The notes under the pieces were generated by a model that was not told the DNA's origin, did no database searches, and saw only the letters and a program-made list of their open reading frames with translations. This document shows positions 41,341 through 49,609 of a stretch of 64,000 nt of DNA, in pieces. Position numbers and translations under genes: made by a program. How positions within the stretch are numbered: position 1 is the first letter of the stretch; the number at the start of each line of letters is the position of its first letter. Source of the stretch: Microbacterium sp. EST19A (lineage in GTDB: Bacteria > Actinomycetota > Actinomycetes > Actinomycetales > Microbacteriaceae); assembly GCF_019969685.1 (NCBI RefSeq), contig NZ_JAHXYZ010000001.1:124001-188000 (forward strand). Reading direction: 5' to 3'.

Positions 41341-42705
41341 TCAGCCGATGCGGATGAGCTTCTTGTTGACGAACTCATCCGCGGCGAGGTGGCCGAGCTC
41401 ACGCGCGGTGCCACTGCGCTTGATGCCGCCGAACGGCAGCTCGGGGCTGTCGGCGAGCACCAGGTTGACGTAGACCATGCCGGCCTCGATCTTGTCGGCG
41501 ACGCGTTCGGCCTGCTCGGCATCCGTCGTGAAGACGTACGAGCCGAGACCGAAGGTCGTGTCGTTCGCCAGCGCGACCGCCGCGTCCTCGTCGGCGACGC
41601 GGTAGACGACCGCCGCGGGGCCGAAGAGCTCTTCGCGGTAGACGTTCATCGACGGGGTCACGTCGGCGAGCACGGTCGGTGCGAAGAACGCGCCTTCGCG
41701 GGTGCCGCCGGTGAGGAGCGTCGCCCCCTGCTCGACGGCCTGGTCGATCTGCTTCTGCAGGTTCTCCGCCGCGGTCTCCGACGACACGGGGCCGAGCACG
41801 GTGTCGTCGAGCATGGGATCCGTCGCCTCGACCGCGGCCATCGACGCCGTGAACTTCTCCACGAAGTCGTCGTACAGGGCGTCGACGATGATGAAGCGCT
41901 TGGCGCCGTTGCACGCCTGACCGTTGTTGTCGAGGCGCGCGTCGACGCCCGCCTGCACGGTCGCGTCCAGGTCGTCCGTGGACAGCACGATGAACGGGTC
42001 GGAGCCGCCGAGCTCGAGCGCGACCTTCTTGAGGTTGCGTCCGGCGACCTCGGCGACAGCCGCACCCGCCCGCTCGGAGCCCGTGAGCGAGACGCCCTGC
42101 ACGCGCGGGTCGGCGATCATCGTCGCGATCTGCTCGTTGGTGGCGAGCACGCTCTGGTATGCGCCCTTCGGGAATCCGGCGTCGTGGTAGATCGCCTCGA
42201 GGGCGGTCGACGACTCGGGGCACTGCGGCGCCGGCTTGAGGAGGATCGTGTTGCCCACGATGAGGTTCGGGGCGGCGAAGCGCACGATCTGGTACGCCGG
42301 GAAGTTCCACGGCATGATCCCGATCAGCGGCCCGAGAGACGACCGGCGGATGATCGCCGAGCCGTCTCCGAGGATCGAGATCGGCTGGTCGGCCATGATG
42401 GCGTCGGCCTGGTCGGCGTAGTACTCCGCGATGTCGGCGGCGAAGTCCACCTCGCCGAGGGCCGCCTCGCGCGGCTTGCCCATCTCGCGCACGAACACGT
42501 CGGCGAGCTCCTCGCGGCGCTCGCGGTGCAGCTCGGCCGCGCGGCGCAGGAGTGCGGAGCGCTCCGCGACGGTCGACGAGCGCGACCACTCGCGGTGCGC
42601 CTCGTCGGCGGCCGCGACCGCCTCGTCGATCTGCGCGTCCGTGAAGGTGTCGAAGGACGCCAGCGTCTCTCCGGTGGCGGGGTTGATGACGGCGTAATCG
42701 GTCAT
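41341..42705 (-). CDS. NAD(P)-dependent succinate-semialdehyde-type dehydrogenase
   Basis: 454 residues, an aldehyde dehydrogenase of the short SSADH class (~455 residues). IMPWNFPAYQIVRFAAPNLIVGN is the cofactor loop, VALELGGSDPFIV has the general-base Glu, and DNNGQACNGAKRF the catalytic Cys. Close relatives use succinate semialdehyde or 4-aminobutanal. Being in one operon with a second ALDH, it may supply the 4-aminobutanal to GABA step or be a second SSADH; the sequence alone does not decide. Confidence 0.85.
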   Translation of the reverse strand: MTDYAVINPATGETLASFDTFTDAQIDEAVAAADEAHREWSRSSTVAERSALLRRAAELHRERREELADVFVREMGKPREAALGEVDFAADIAEYYADQADAIMADQPISILGDGSAIIRRSSLGPLIGIMPWNFPAYQIVRFAAPNLIVGNTILLKPAPQCPESSTALEAIYHDAGFPKGAYQSVLATNEQIATMIADPRVQGVSLTGSERAGAAVAEVAGRNLKKVALELGGSDPFIVLSTDDLDATVQAGVDARLDNNGQACNGAKRFIIVDALYDDFVEKFTASMAAVEATDPMLDDTVLGPVSSETAAENLQKQIDQAVEQGATLLTGGTREGAFFAPTVLADVTPSMNVYREELFGPAAVVYRVADEDAAVALANDTTFGLGSYVFTTDAEQAERVADKIEAGMVYVNLVLADSPELPFGGIKRSGTARELGHLAADEFVNKKLIRIG

Positions 42706-42731
42706 GATTCGTCCTCTCGTTCGGATGCCGG

Positions 42732-44198
42732 TCAGGAGACGGGGATCAGCGTGTACTTGGTGGACAGGTATTCGTGGATGCCCTCGAAACCGCCCTCGCG
42801 GCCGACGCCGGACTGCTTGACGCCGCCGAAGGGTGCGGCCGCGTTCGACACGACACCCACGTTGAGGCCCATCATGCCGGTCTCGAGCTTGTCGATCATG
42901 CGCTGGCCGCGCTGCAGGTTCTCGGTGAAGACGTACGAGACGAGCCCGTACTCGGTGTCGTTCGCGAGGTGCACGGCCTCGTCCTCGGTGTCGAAGGTCG
43001 CGATCGCCAGCACCGGTCCGAAGATCTCTTCACGGAGGATCGCGGATCCCGGCACGACGTCGGTGAGCACGGTGGGCTCGTAGAAGGTGCCCGTGCCCTC
43101 GACGGCCTTGCCGCCGGCGAGCAGCTTCGCTCCGCGGTCGACCGCGTCGCCGACGAGCTCGCCCGCCTTGGCGACGGCATCCTCATCGATGAGCGGTCCG
43201 ATCGCGACGTCCTCCTCGGTGCCGCGGCCGATCTTCATGGCGTTCACGCGCTCGGTGACCTTGCGTGCGAACTCCTCGGCGACGGATGCCTGCACGATGA
43301 AGCGGTTGGCCGCCGTGCACGCCTGGCCGATGTTGCGGAACTTCGCCAGCAGGGCGCCCTCCACGGCCTTGTCCAGATCGGCGTCCTCGAACACGACGAA
43401 CGGGGCGTTGCCGCCGAGCTCCATCGACACGCGCAGCACGCCCTCGGCCGCCTGGGCGATGAGCTTGCGGCCGACCTCGGTCGAACCCGTGAACGAGAGC
43501 TTGCGCAGCCGCGGGTCGGCGATGATCGGAGCCGACAGGGCGCTCGACTTCGACGTCTGCACGACGTTGACGACACCGGCGGGAAGACCCGCCTCCTCCA
43601 GCAGCTTCGTGAAGAAGATCGTCGTCAGCGGCGTGAGTGCCGGGGGCTTGATGATCACGGTGCAGCCGGCGGCGAGTGCCGGAGCGATCTTGCGGGTCGC
43701 CATCGCGAACGGGAAGTTCCACGGCGTCACGAAGAACGACGGGCCGACCGGACGCTGCGACACGACCATGTTGCCCGTACCCTCGGGGTTGATGCCGTAG
43801 CGGCCGCTGATGCGCACGGCCTCCTCGCTGAACCAGCGCAGGAATTCGCCGCCGTAGACGACCTCACCGCGCGCCTCGGCGAGCGGCTTGCCCATCTCGA
43901 GCGTCATCAGCAGGGCCAGGTCCTCCTTGTGCACCTGCACCAGGTCGAACGCCCGGCGGAGGATCTCGCTGCGCACGCGGGGCGCGGTCGCGGCCCACGA
44001 CTCCTGCGCGGCGACGGCCGCGTCGAGTGCACGCTTGCCGTCGGCGGGCGTCGCGTCGGCGATCGTCTTGATGACGGCCCCGGTCGCGGGGTCCTGCACG
44101 TCGAAGGTGCCGCCGGTCTCGGCATCCGTCCACTCGCCGCCGATGAAGAGGCCGGTGGGGATGCTGTCGAGCAGGGCCTGCTCGGTCTGAGTGCTCAT
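42732..44198 (-). CDS. gabD: Succinate-semialdehyde dehydrogenase
   Basis: 488 residues, the length and features of GabD-type SSADH: FIGGEWTDAETGGTFDVQDPATG at the start, VTPWNFPFAMATRKIAPALAAGCTVIIKP, general-base Glu in SMELGGNAPF, and catalytic Cys in NIGQACTAANRF. It oxidises succinate semialdehyde to succinate, which enters the TCA cycle. The start is ATG 44198 after AAAGAGA; it lies between the APC permease and the shorter ALDH in the putrescine/GABA operon. Confidence 0.9.
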   Translation of the reverse strand: MSTQTEQALLDSIPTGLFIGGEWTDAETGGTFDVQDPATGAVIKTIADATPADGKRALDAAVAAQESWAATAPRVRSEILRRAFDLVQVHKEDLALLMTLEMGKPLAEARGEVVYGGEFLRWFSEEAVRISGRYGINPEGTGNMVVSQRPVGPSFFVTPWNFPFAMATRKIAPALAAGCTVIIKPPALTPLTTIFFTKLLEEAGLPAGVVNVVQTSKSSALSAPIIADPRLRKLSFTGSTEVGRKLIAQAAEGVLRVSMELGGNAPFVVFEDADLDKAVEGALLAKFRNIGQACTAANRFIVQASVAEEFARKVTERVNAMKIGRGTEEDVAIGPLIDEDAVAKAGELVGDAVDRGAKLLAGGKAVEGTGTFYEPTVLTDVVPGSAILREEIFGPVLAIATFDTEDEAVHLANDTEYGLVSYVFTENLQRGQRMIDKLETGMMGLNVGVVSNAAAPFGGVKQSGVGREGGFEGIHEYLSTKYTLIPVS

Positions 44199-44229
44199 GG
44201 ATTCTCTTTCTGTGGGGAGGAGTGCGGGG

Positions 44230-45774
44230 TCAGCGACGGCGGACGCTCGGCGGAGCGTCGATGCCGAGGGTCTCACCGCGGAAGAACGCCGGGCGCTTGA
44301 TGCGCTGCCAGATCATCACGACGATGCCCACCACGATGATGAGCATCCCGAGGATGAACACGATGCCGACGCCGCCGATCTGCGTGCCGGAGCCGTAGGC
44401 CGGGTCCATCGAGTCGATGAGGGTGGTGAAGAACAGCACCGCGAGGATGGCGCCGCCGACGAGCGGGAACAGGAACGTGAAGAAGAAGTTCCTCGTCGAG
44501 TCGAACCACTGCTTGCGGAAGTACCACACGCACGCGAAGGCCGTGATCCCGTAGTAGAAGCAGATCATCATGCCGAGCGTGAGGATCGTGTCCCAGAGCG
44601 TGTCCTCGCTGACCACGCGCATGACGGCGTAGAACGCGGAGGCCACGATCGCGGAGACGATGGTGGCGTAGCCCGGGGTGAAGAACCGCGGGCTGACCTT
44701 GGCGAACGACTTCGGCAGGGCGCCGTAGTGCCCCATGGCGAGCAGGGTGCGCGCCGGGCCGACGAACGTCGATTGCAGCGACGACGCGGAGCTCGTGAGC
44801 ACGGCCAGCGACACGAGGAACGCGAGCGGGCCGAGGATCGGACCGGAGAGGTGGAAGAACACGTTCTCCTGGATGTCCTCGTTGCCGAGGCCGAGCTCTC
44901 CGGTGCCGACGCCCGCGAACATGATCATCGCGACAGCGAGGAGCAGGTACAGGGAGACGATCGTGAGCACGGTGGCCGTGGCGGCGCGCCCCGGTGTCTT
45001 CTCCGGGTCCTTGGTCTCCTCGTTCATCGTCAGCGTGACGTCCCAGCCCCAGAAGATGAAGATCGAGAGCGAGAGGCCCGCGGCGACGGCGCTGAACGAC
45101 GAGATCGCGAAGGGGTTGAACCAGTTGAGGTCGAACGGCTGGAAGTCGAAGCCGTTGCCGTTCACCGCCTGCACGATCGCGGCGCCGGCGAAGAACACCA
45201 GCACCAGGATCTGGAAACTGACGAGCCAGTACTGCAGCTTCTGCGTCGTCTGCATGTCGCGGTAGGAGATCATCGTCGCGCCGAGCATGAACAGCAGGCA
45301 GACGCCGATGTTGATCCAGGTGTTGCTCGCGAGAGCGGCGATGTCGGGGTTGCTCGTGATCTGCGAGAGCAGCAGGAACAGGAAGTCGACCGCGACGCCG
45401 GCGAGATTCGACAGCACGAGGATCGTCGCGACGATCAGACCCCATCCGGCCATCCAGCCGATCCACGGCCCGAAGGCCCTGGTCGCCCAGGTGAACGACG
45501 TGCCCGAGTCCGGCATCCGGTTGTTCAGCTCGCGATACCCGAACGCCACCAGCAGCATCGGGATGAACCCGACGAGGATGATGGCCGGGATCTGCGCGCC
45601 GACGACGGATGCCGTGGGCCCGACCGCCGCCGTGAACGTGTAGGCCGGGGCGATGCAGGAGATCCCGATGACGACGGCGCCGATGAGGCCGATGGTTCCG
45701 GCGCTCAGGCCCTTCGTGGAGATGCCGGTCGTGACACCGGATTCGGGCTCCGTCGCCCGATTCGTGCTGCTCAT
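44230..45774 (-). CDS. APC-family amino acid/polyamine permease
   Basis: 514 residues, ~12 helices. GLIGAVVIGISCIAPAYTFTAAVG is the APC first-helix motif, and MPDSGTSFTWATRAFGPWIGWMAGW marks the amino acid/polyamine/GABA group. Its place between putrescine oxidase/stress protein and gabD suggests it imports putrescine or GABA. Its ATG overlaps the USP gene stop (ATGA), so the operon is translationally coupled here. Confidence 0.87.
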   Translation of the reverse strand: MSSTNRATEPESGVTTGISTKGLSAGTIGLIGAVVIGISCIAPAYTFTAAVGPTASVVGAQIPAIILVGFIPMLLVAFGYRELNNRMPDSGTSFTWATRAFGPWIGWMAGWGLIVATILVLSNLAGVAVDFLFLLLSQITSNPDIAALASNTWINIGVCLLFMLGATMISYRDMQTTQKLQYWLVSFQILVLVFFAGAAIVQAVNGNGFDFQPFDLNWFNPFAISSFSAVAAGLSLSIFIFWGWDVTLTMNEETKDPEKTPGRAATATVLTIVSLYLLLAVAMIMFAGVGTGELGLGNEDIQENVFFHLSGPILGPLAFLVSLAVLTSSASSLQSTFVGPARTLLAMGHYGALPKSFAKVSPRFFTPGYATIVSAIVASAFYAVMRVVSEDTLWDTILTLGMMICFYYGITAFACVWYFRKQWFDSTRNFFFTFLFPLVGGAILAVLFFTTLIDSMDPAYGSGTQIGGVGIVFILGMLIIVVGIVVMIWQRIKRPAFFRGETLGIDAPPSVRRR

Positions 45775-46658
45775 CAGCGGACTCCTGCTTCGGCGCGGGT
45801 GCGCGGGACGACGATCATCGGGACGGGCAGCTCGTGCAGCATCTTCGCTGCCGTGGAGCCCAGGAACAGCCGGCGGGGCTGAGCGAGCCGGCTGGAGCCG
45901 ACGAGGACGACCTCGCCGGGGAGCCAGGAGAGATGCGCGACGGCGTCCTCCACGGTGTCGCCGGGCGCCCGCTCGACGGCGGCGGTCCTGCCGTCGGGCA
46001 GAAGCTCCGAGGCGACCGCGAGAACCTCCTGCGAGTGCTCGTCGCCGACCACGCGGATCGCTCCGGTGTCGAGTCCCGGGGGCACGTCGAACGGCACGAG
46101 CGACACGAGCCGGAGATCGACGCCGGCGTCGCCGGCGAGGGAGACCCCTTCGTCGAGCAGCGCGTCGGCGCCCGGGCGGGTGCCGACGGCGACGGTGACG
46201 CGAGGGATGACGTGATCATCCTGCTGCGCGGCGCCCACGGGTGCGAGCGCGACCGGGATGGTCGACGAGTGCAGCAGTTCGGAGGCGACGCTGCCGAGGC
46301 GGTGCCGGCCCAGGATGCCGCCGCCCGCGGCGCCGACCACGATCACCCTCGCGCCGAACTCCTCGCCGGCGGCGATGAGCCCCTCGGCGAACGACTCGGC
46401 GAAGCGCACGTGCCCGCTGCGGGTGAGCTCCTGCGGCAGCGAGACGATCGCGTCGGCGAGCCACTTCTTCGCCTGGCCGCGGATGTGCTCCTCGTATGCG
46501 CGCTCCGGCGGGACCGCCGCGCTGCGCGTGCCCTCGTTCGGGAGCACGATCACCAGGTGCAGCGTCGCGCCGAGGCTGCGGGCGAGTCGGGCGCCGAGCG
46601 CCGCGGCATCCGCTCCGGTGTCCGTCGCCGTGTAGCCGACGACGACAGAGCCGGTCAT
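45774..46658 (-). CDS. Tandem universal stress protein
   Basis: 294 residues with two UspA domains. The first (VVVGYTATDTGADAAALGARLARSLGATLHLV ... VIVVGAAGGGILGRHRLGSVASELLHSSTIPV) has the G-2X-G-9X-G(S/T) ATP-binding pattern. The second ends VVLVGSSRLAQPRRLFLGSTAAKMLHELPVPMIVV. It is probably a nucleotide-binding stress or regulatory protein in the cytoplasm. Its position within a catabolic operon, overlapping both neighbours by ATGA, suggests a role tied to polyamine use or to the permease next to it (inference). Confidence 0.88.
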   Translation of the reverse strand: MTGSVVVGYTATDTGADAAALGARLARSLGATLHLVIVLPNEGTRSAAVPPERAYEEHIRGQAKKWLADAIVSLPQELTRSGHVRFAESFAEGLIAAGEEFGARVIVVGAAGGGILGRHRLGSVASELLHSSTIPVALAPVGAAQQDDHVIPRVTVAVGTRPGADALLDEGVSLAGDAGVDLRLVSLVPFDVPPGLDTGAIRVVGDEHSQEVLAVASELLPDGRTAAVERAPGDTVEDAVAHLSWLPGEVVLVGSSRLAQPRRLFLGSTAAKMLHELPVPMIVVPRTRAEAGVR

Positions 46659-48040
46659 CAGTCGCCGCCCTCGGTGGGGCCGGCGTCGCGGATCGCGTCG
46701 ACGATGTTCGCCGCGGCGAGGTGACCCATGCGGATCGCTCCGTCGACGTGCTGGTATCCGGCGCCCGCCAGGTCGCTGCACGCGAAGTGGATCGGGCCGA
46801 CGGGGGTGCGCAGGTCGGCGCCGTAACGGTGCAGACCGCCCATGTCGAAGCTCGCGGCGTAGGCGCCGCGGGTCCACTCCTCGCTGCCCCAGTCGCTCTC
46901 GTAGTAGACGACCGTGTTCTTCGCGCCGTCGCCGTAGTAGTGCGAGAGCGACTCGAGGATGCGCTCCTTGCGCTCCTCGGCCGACAGCTCGAAGACGCCG
47001 TCGGCGTTCGCGTCGGAGACGAAGCCGACCAGGGTGCCGCGCTCGTCGCCGTGGTTCGTGTTGTCGTACGCCTCGTGCACGAGCTCGTAGGGGCTGAAGG
47101 CGGTGCCGCTCAGACCCTGCTCACGCCAGAACGGCGTCTCGTAGACCGCGTGCACCTTGATGACGAAGCCCATCGACAGGTGCTGGTGCATCTGGTGCTG
47201 GCGACGCGGGAGCGGCGGCACGAACGAGATCCGGCTGTAGAGCACCGGCGCGTGGGCGAGGATCGCGTAACGGGCGCTGACGGTGAGGTCGTCGGTCGTG
47301 GCGGTGACGCCGTTCGCTCCCCATTCCAGGCTCCGTACCGGCTGGTTCAGGAGCACGTCGTCGCCCAGCCGCTCGGCGAGACGCAGCGGCACCTGCTGGA
47401 GGCCGCCGACGACGCGCTTGTCCAGGATGAAGTCGGCGTCGACGAGGTTCGAGTAGGAGCCGGCGGATGAGGCCATCAGCAGCGACTGCAGCAGCGAGAA
47501 GGAGTGCGTCGGCTTGGTCAGCATCGCGGTGCCGGTGGCGAAGGCCAGGTTGCGCACGGCCTCGTCGTCATCGGTCTGCTGCCGCAGCCAGGCATCCCAC
47601 GTGACGGTGTCCCACTCCTCGGCCTTCGGATGCGCCCAGGGGCGATCCGGGTCGATCTCGGCGACCATGGCGTCGAGGCGCTCGGTGATCTCGGCGATCA
47701 CGGCCTCGGTCGCCGGCGCCACCGGGAACATCTCGCCGGTGAAGCGGTGCGACTGGCCGTCGGGACCCACGTAGACGCTCTCCCCCTCGCGGAAGCGGCT
47801 GTACGTCTCGAGGCCCAGCTCCTCGATGGCGTCCTTCAGCGCGTCCTGATCGGGAGAGACCCACTGGCCGCCGATCTCGAGCATCGCGCCCTCGATCACG
47901 TCGGTCCACAGGCGGCCGCCGACGCGGTCGCGTGCTTCCAGCACGGCCACCGAGAGGCCGGCCTTGCGCAGGTCGTTCGCCGCCGTGAGCCCTGCGGCTC
48001 CGGCGCCGATGATCAGGACGTCTCGTGTGATCTCAGCCAT
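46658..48040 (-). CDS. puo: Flavin amine oxidase, putrescine oxidase-like
   Basis: 460 residues. The FAD-binding GxGxxG (DVLIIGAGAAGLTAANDLRKAGLSVAVLEARDRVGGRLWT) and C-terminal FAD contact (GAGYQHVDGAIRMGHLAAANIV) define the monoamine oxidase family. Size and context match actinobacterial putrescine oxidase, which converts putrescine to 4-aminobutanal with H2O2 and ammonia; tyramine or other amines are possible alternatives. ATG 48040 follows GAAGGAG. It opens the six-gene catabolic operon running to 41341. Confidence 0.82.
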   Translation of the reverse strand: MAEITRDVLIIGAGAAGLTAANDLRKAGLSVAVLEARDRVGGRLWTDVIEGAMLEIGGQWVSPDQDALKDAIEELGLETYSRFREGESVYVGPDGQSHRFTGEMFPVAPATEAVIAEITERLDAMVAEIDPDRPWAHPKAEEWDTVTWDAWLRQQTDDDEAVRNLAFATGTAMLTKPTHSFSLLQSLLMASSAGSYSNLVDADFILDKRVVGGLQQVPLRLAERLGDDVLLNQPVRSLEWGANGVTATTDDLTVSARYAILAHAPVLYSRISFVPPLPRRQHQMHQHLSMGFVIKVHAVYETPFWREQGLSGTAFSPYELVHEAYDNTNHGDERGTLVGFVSDANADGVFELSAEERKERILESLSHYYGDGAKNTVVYYESDWGSEEWTRGAYAASFDMGGLHRYGADLRTPVGPIHFACSDLAGAGYQHVDGAIRMGHLAAANIVDAIRDAGPTEGGD

Positions 48041-48069
48041 GTGCAACTCCTTCGTTGGGGGATGAAGTG

Positions 48070-48111
48070 CCGGTCGCGACCCGGAATCCCCCGATTTGGG
48101 GTCGCGACCGG
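48070..48111. promoter_or_regulatory. Two GGTCGCGACC palindromes forming a 13-bp inverted repeat
   Basis: Each arm (48072-48081 and 48100-48109) is itself a perfect 10-bp palindrome, and together they form a 13-bp inverted repeat. It is either the gabT terminator or a dual operator before puo. Confidence 0.6.
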
Positions 48112-48149
48112 ACATCTGGTGCGGACCGCGGCGGACCGCGGTCGGATGG

Positions 48150-49514
48150 TCAGCCTGCGGCGGCGAGCGCCTCGGCGACCACGTCGAGTCCTTCGTTCAG
48201 CAGGTCGTCGCCGATCGCGAGCGGAGGGAGGAAGCGGATGACGTTGCCGTAGGTGCCGCAGGTGAGCACGATCACGCCCTGGGCGATGCAGGCCTTCGCG
48301 ACGGCGGCCGTGAGCGCGGCATCCGGAGCGTTGGTCTCGGGGTCGACGAACTCCGCGGCGATCATCGCGCCGTGGCCTCGGATGTCTCCGACGCGGGCGT
48401 CGCCCTGCTGGATCGCGGTGAGACGATCGGTGAGGATTGTGCCGATCTCGCGGGCGCGCTCGATGACGCCGTCGTTCTCGAACACGTCGATCGCGGCGAG
48501 CGCCGCGGCGCAGGCGATCGGGTTGCCGCCGTACGTGCCTCCGAGTCCGCCGGAGTGCGAGGCGTCCATGATCTCGGAGCGGCCGGTGACGGCGGCGAGC
48601 GGAAGACCGCCGGCGATGCCCTTGGCCGTGGTGATCAGGTCGGGCTCGATGCCGAAGATCTCGCTCGCGAACATGTGTCCGGTGCGGGCGAAGCCGGTCT
48701 GCACCTCGTCGGCGATGAAGACGACGCCGTTCGCACGGCACCAGTCGACGATGGCCGGCAGGAAGCCCTCGGCCGGGACGATGAAGCCGCCCTCGCCCTG
48801 GATGGGCTCGATGATGACCGCGGCGAGGTTGTCGGCGCCGATCTGCTTCTCGAGCTGCAGGATCACGCGGGCCGCGGCCTCGGGGCCGGCGAGGCCGTCG
48901 CGGAACGGGTACGACATCGGGGCGCGGTACACCTCGGGGGCGAACGGTCCGAAGCCGCTCTTGTACGGCATCGACTTGGCGGTGAGCGCCATCGTCAGGT
49001 TCGTGCGGCCGTGGTAACCGTGGTCGAACGCGACGACGGCCTGGCGACCGGTGTGCTTGCGGGCGATCTTGATCGCGTTCTCGACAGCCTCGGCGCCCGA
49101 GTTGAACAGGGCGCTCTTCTTGGCGAAGTCGCCGGGCGTGATCCGGTTGAGGGCCTCGGCCACCTCGATGTACGACTCGTACGGCGAGATCATGAAGCAG
49201 GTGTGCGTGAACTGGGCCGCCTGCGCGGCGACGGCTGCGGCGACCTTCGGGTGGGCGTTGCCCACGGTGGTCACGGCGATGCCGGAGCCGAGGTCGATGA
49301 GCGAGTTGCCGTCGGCGTCCACCACGACTCCGCCGCCGGCGGCGACGGTCGCGACCGGCACGGTGTGACCGACGCCTGCGGCGACGGCATCCGCCTTGCG
49401 AGCGAGGATCTCCGCCGACCGGGGGCCGGGAAGCTCGGTGACGAGGCGTCGCTCCTGAGGGAGCTCGGGTCCGCCGAGGGGAACTGCAACAGCTGCGGTG
49501 TCGAGGAGTGCCAT
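48150..49514 (-). CDS. gabT: 4-aminobutyrate-2-oxoglutarate transaminase
   Basis: 454 residues, class III PLP aminotransferase. SLIDLGSGIAVTTVGNAHPKV, NSGAEAVENAIKIAR, IIEPIQGEGGFIVP and FIADEVQTGFARTG are GabT signatures; the PLP Lys is K298 in TTAKGIAGGLPLAAVTG. It moves the amino group of GABA to 2-oxoglutarate, giving succinate semialdehyde for the dehydrogenases. It is divergent from the PucR regulator with 95 bp between starts. ATG 49514 lies 7 nt after TACGCT, so it is leaderless. Confidence 0.94.
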   Translation of the reverse strand: MALLDTAAVAVPLGGPELPQERRLVTELPGPRSAEILARKADAVAAGVGHTVPVATVAAGGGVVVDADGNSLIDLGSGIAVTTVGNAHPKVAAAVAAQAAQFTHTCFMISPYESYIEVAEALNRITPGDFAKKSALFNSGAEAVENAIKIARKHTGRQAVVAFDHGYHGRTNLTMALTAKSMPYKSGFGPFAPEVYRAPMSYPFRDGLAGPEAAARVILQLEKQIGADNLAAVIIEPIQGEGGFIVPAEGFLPAIVDWCRANGVVFIADEVQTGFARTGHMFASEIFGIEPDLITTAKGIAGGLPLAAVTGRSEIMDASHSGGLGGTYGGNPIACAAALAAIDVFENDGVIERAREIGTILTDRLTAIQQGDARVGDIRGHGAMIAAEFVDPETNAPDAALTAAVAKACIAQGVIVLTCGTYGNVIRFLPPLAIGDDLLNEGLDVVAEALAAAG

Positions 49515-49521
49515 GTCCGCG

Positions 49522-49527
49522 AGCGTA
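49522..49527 (-). promoter_or_regulatory. -10 box for leaderless gabT
   Basis: TACGCT on the minus strand ends 7 nt before ATG 49514. Confidence 0.5.
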
Positions 49528-49558
49528 CGGCGGCTCAGGACACCGTCGCACTCGCCGA

Positions 49559-49598
49559 CTTGTACAATCTGAAGCAAGAGATCGCCGACGTGTACAAG
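49559..49598. promoter_or_regulatory. Long inverted repeat, candidate PucR-type operator
   Basis: CTTGTACA (49559-49566) and TGTACAAG (49591-49598) form an 8-bp perfect inverted repeat whose centres are 32 bp (three helical turns) apart, between gabT and the PucR gene. Confidence 0.7.
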
Positions 49599-49609
49599 AG
49601 GAGTTCGTC

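Noticed and set aside
37314..41357. Long plus-strand frame of 1347 codons
   Set aside because: Antisense to poxB and the ROK gene and out of frame with the TPR gene; Arg/His-rich with no domain.
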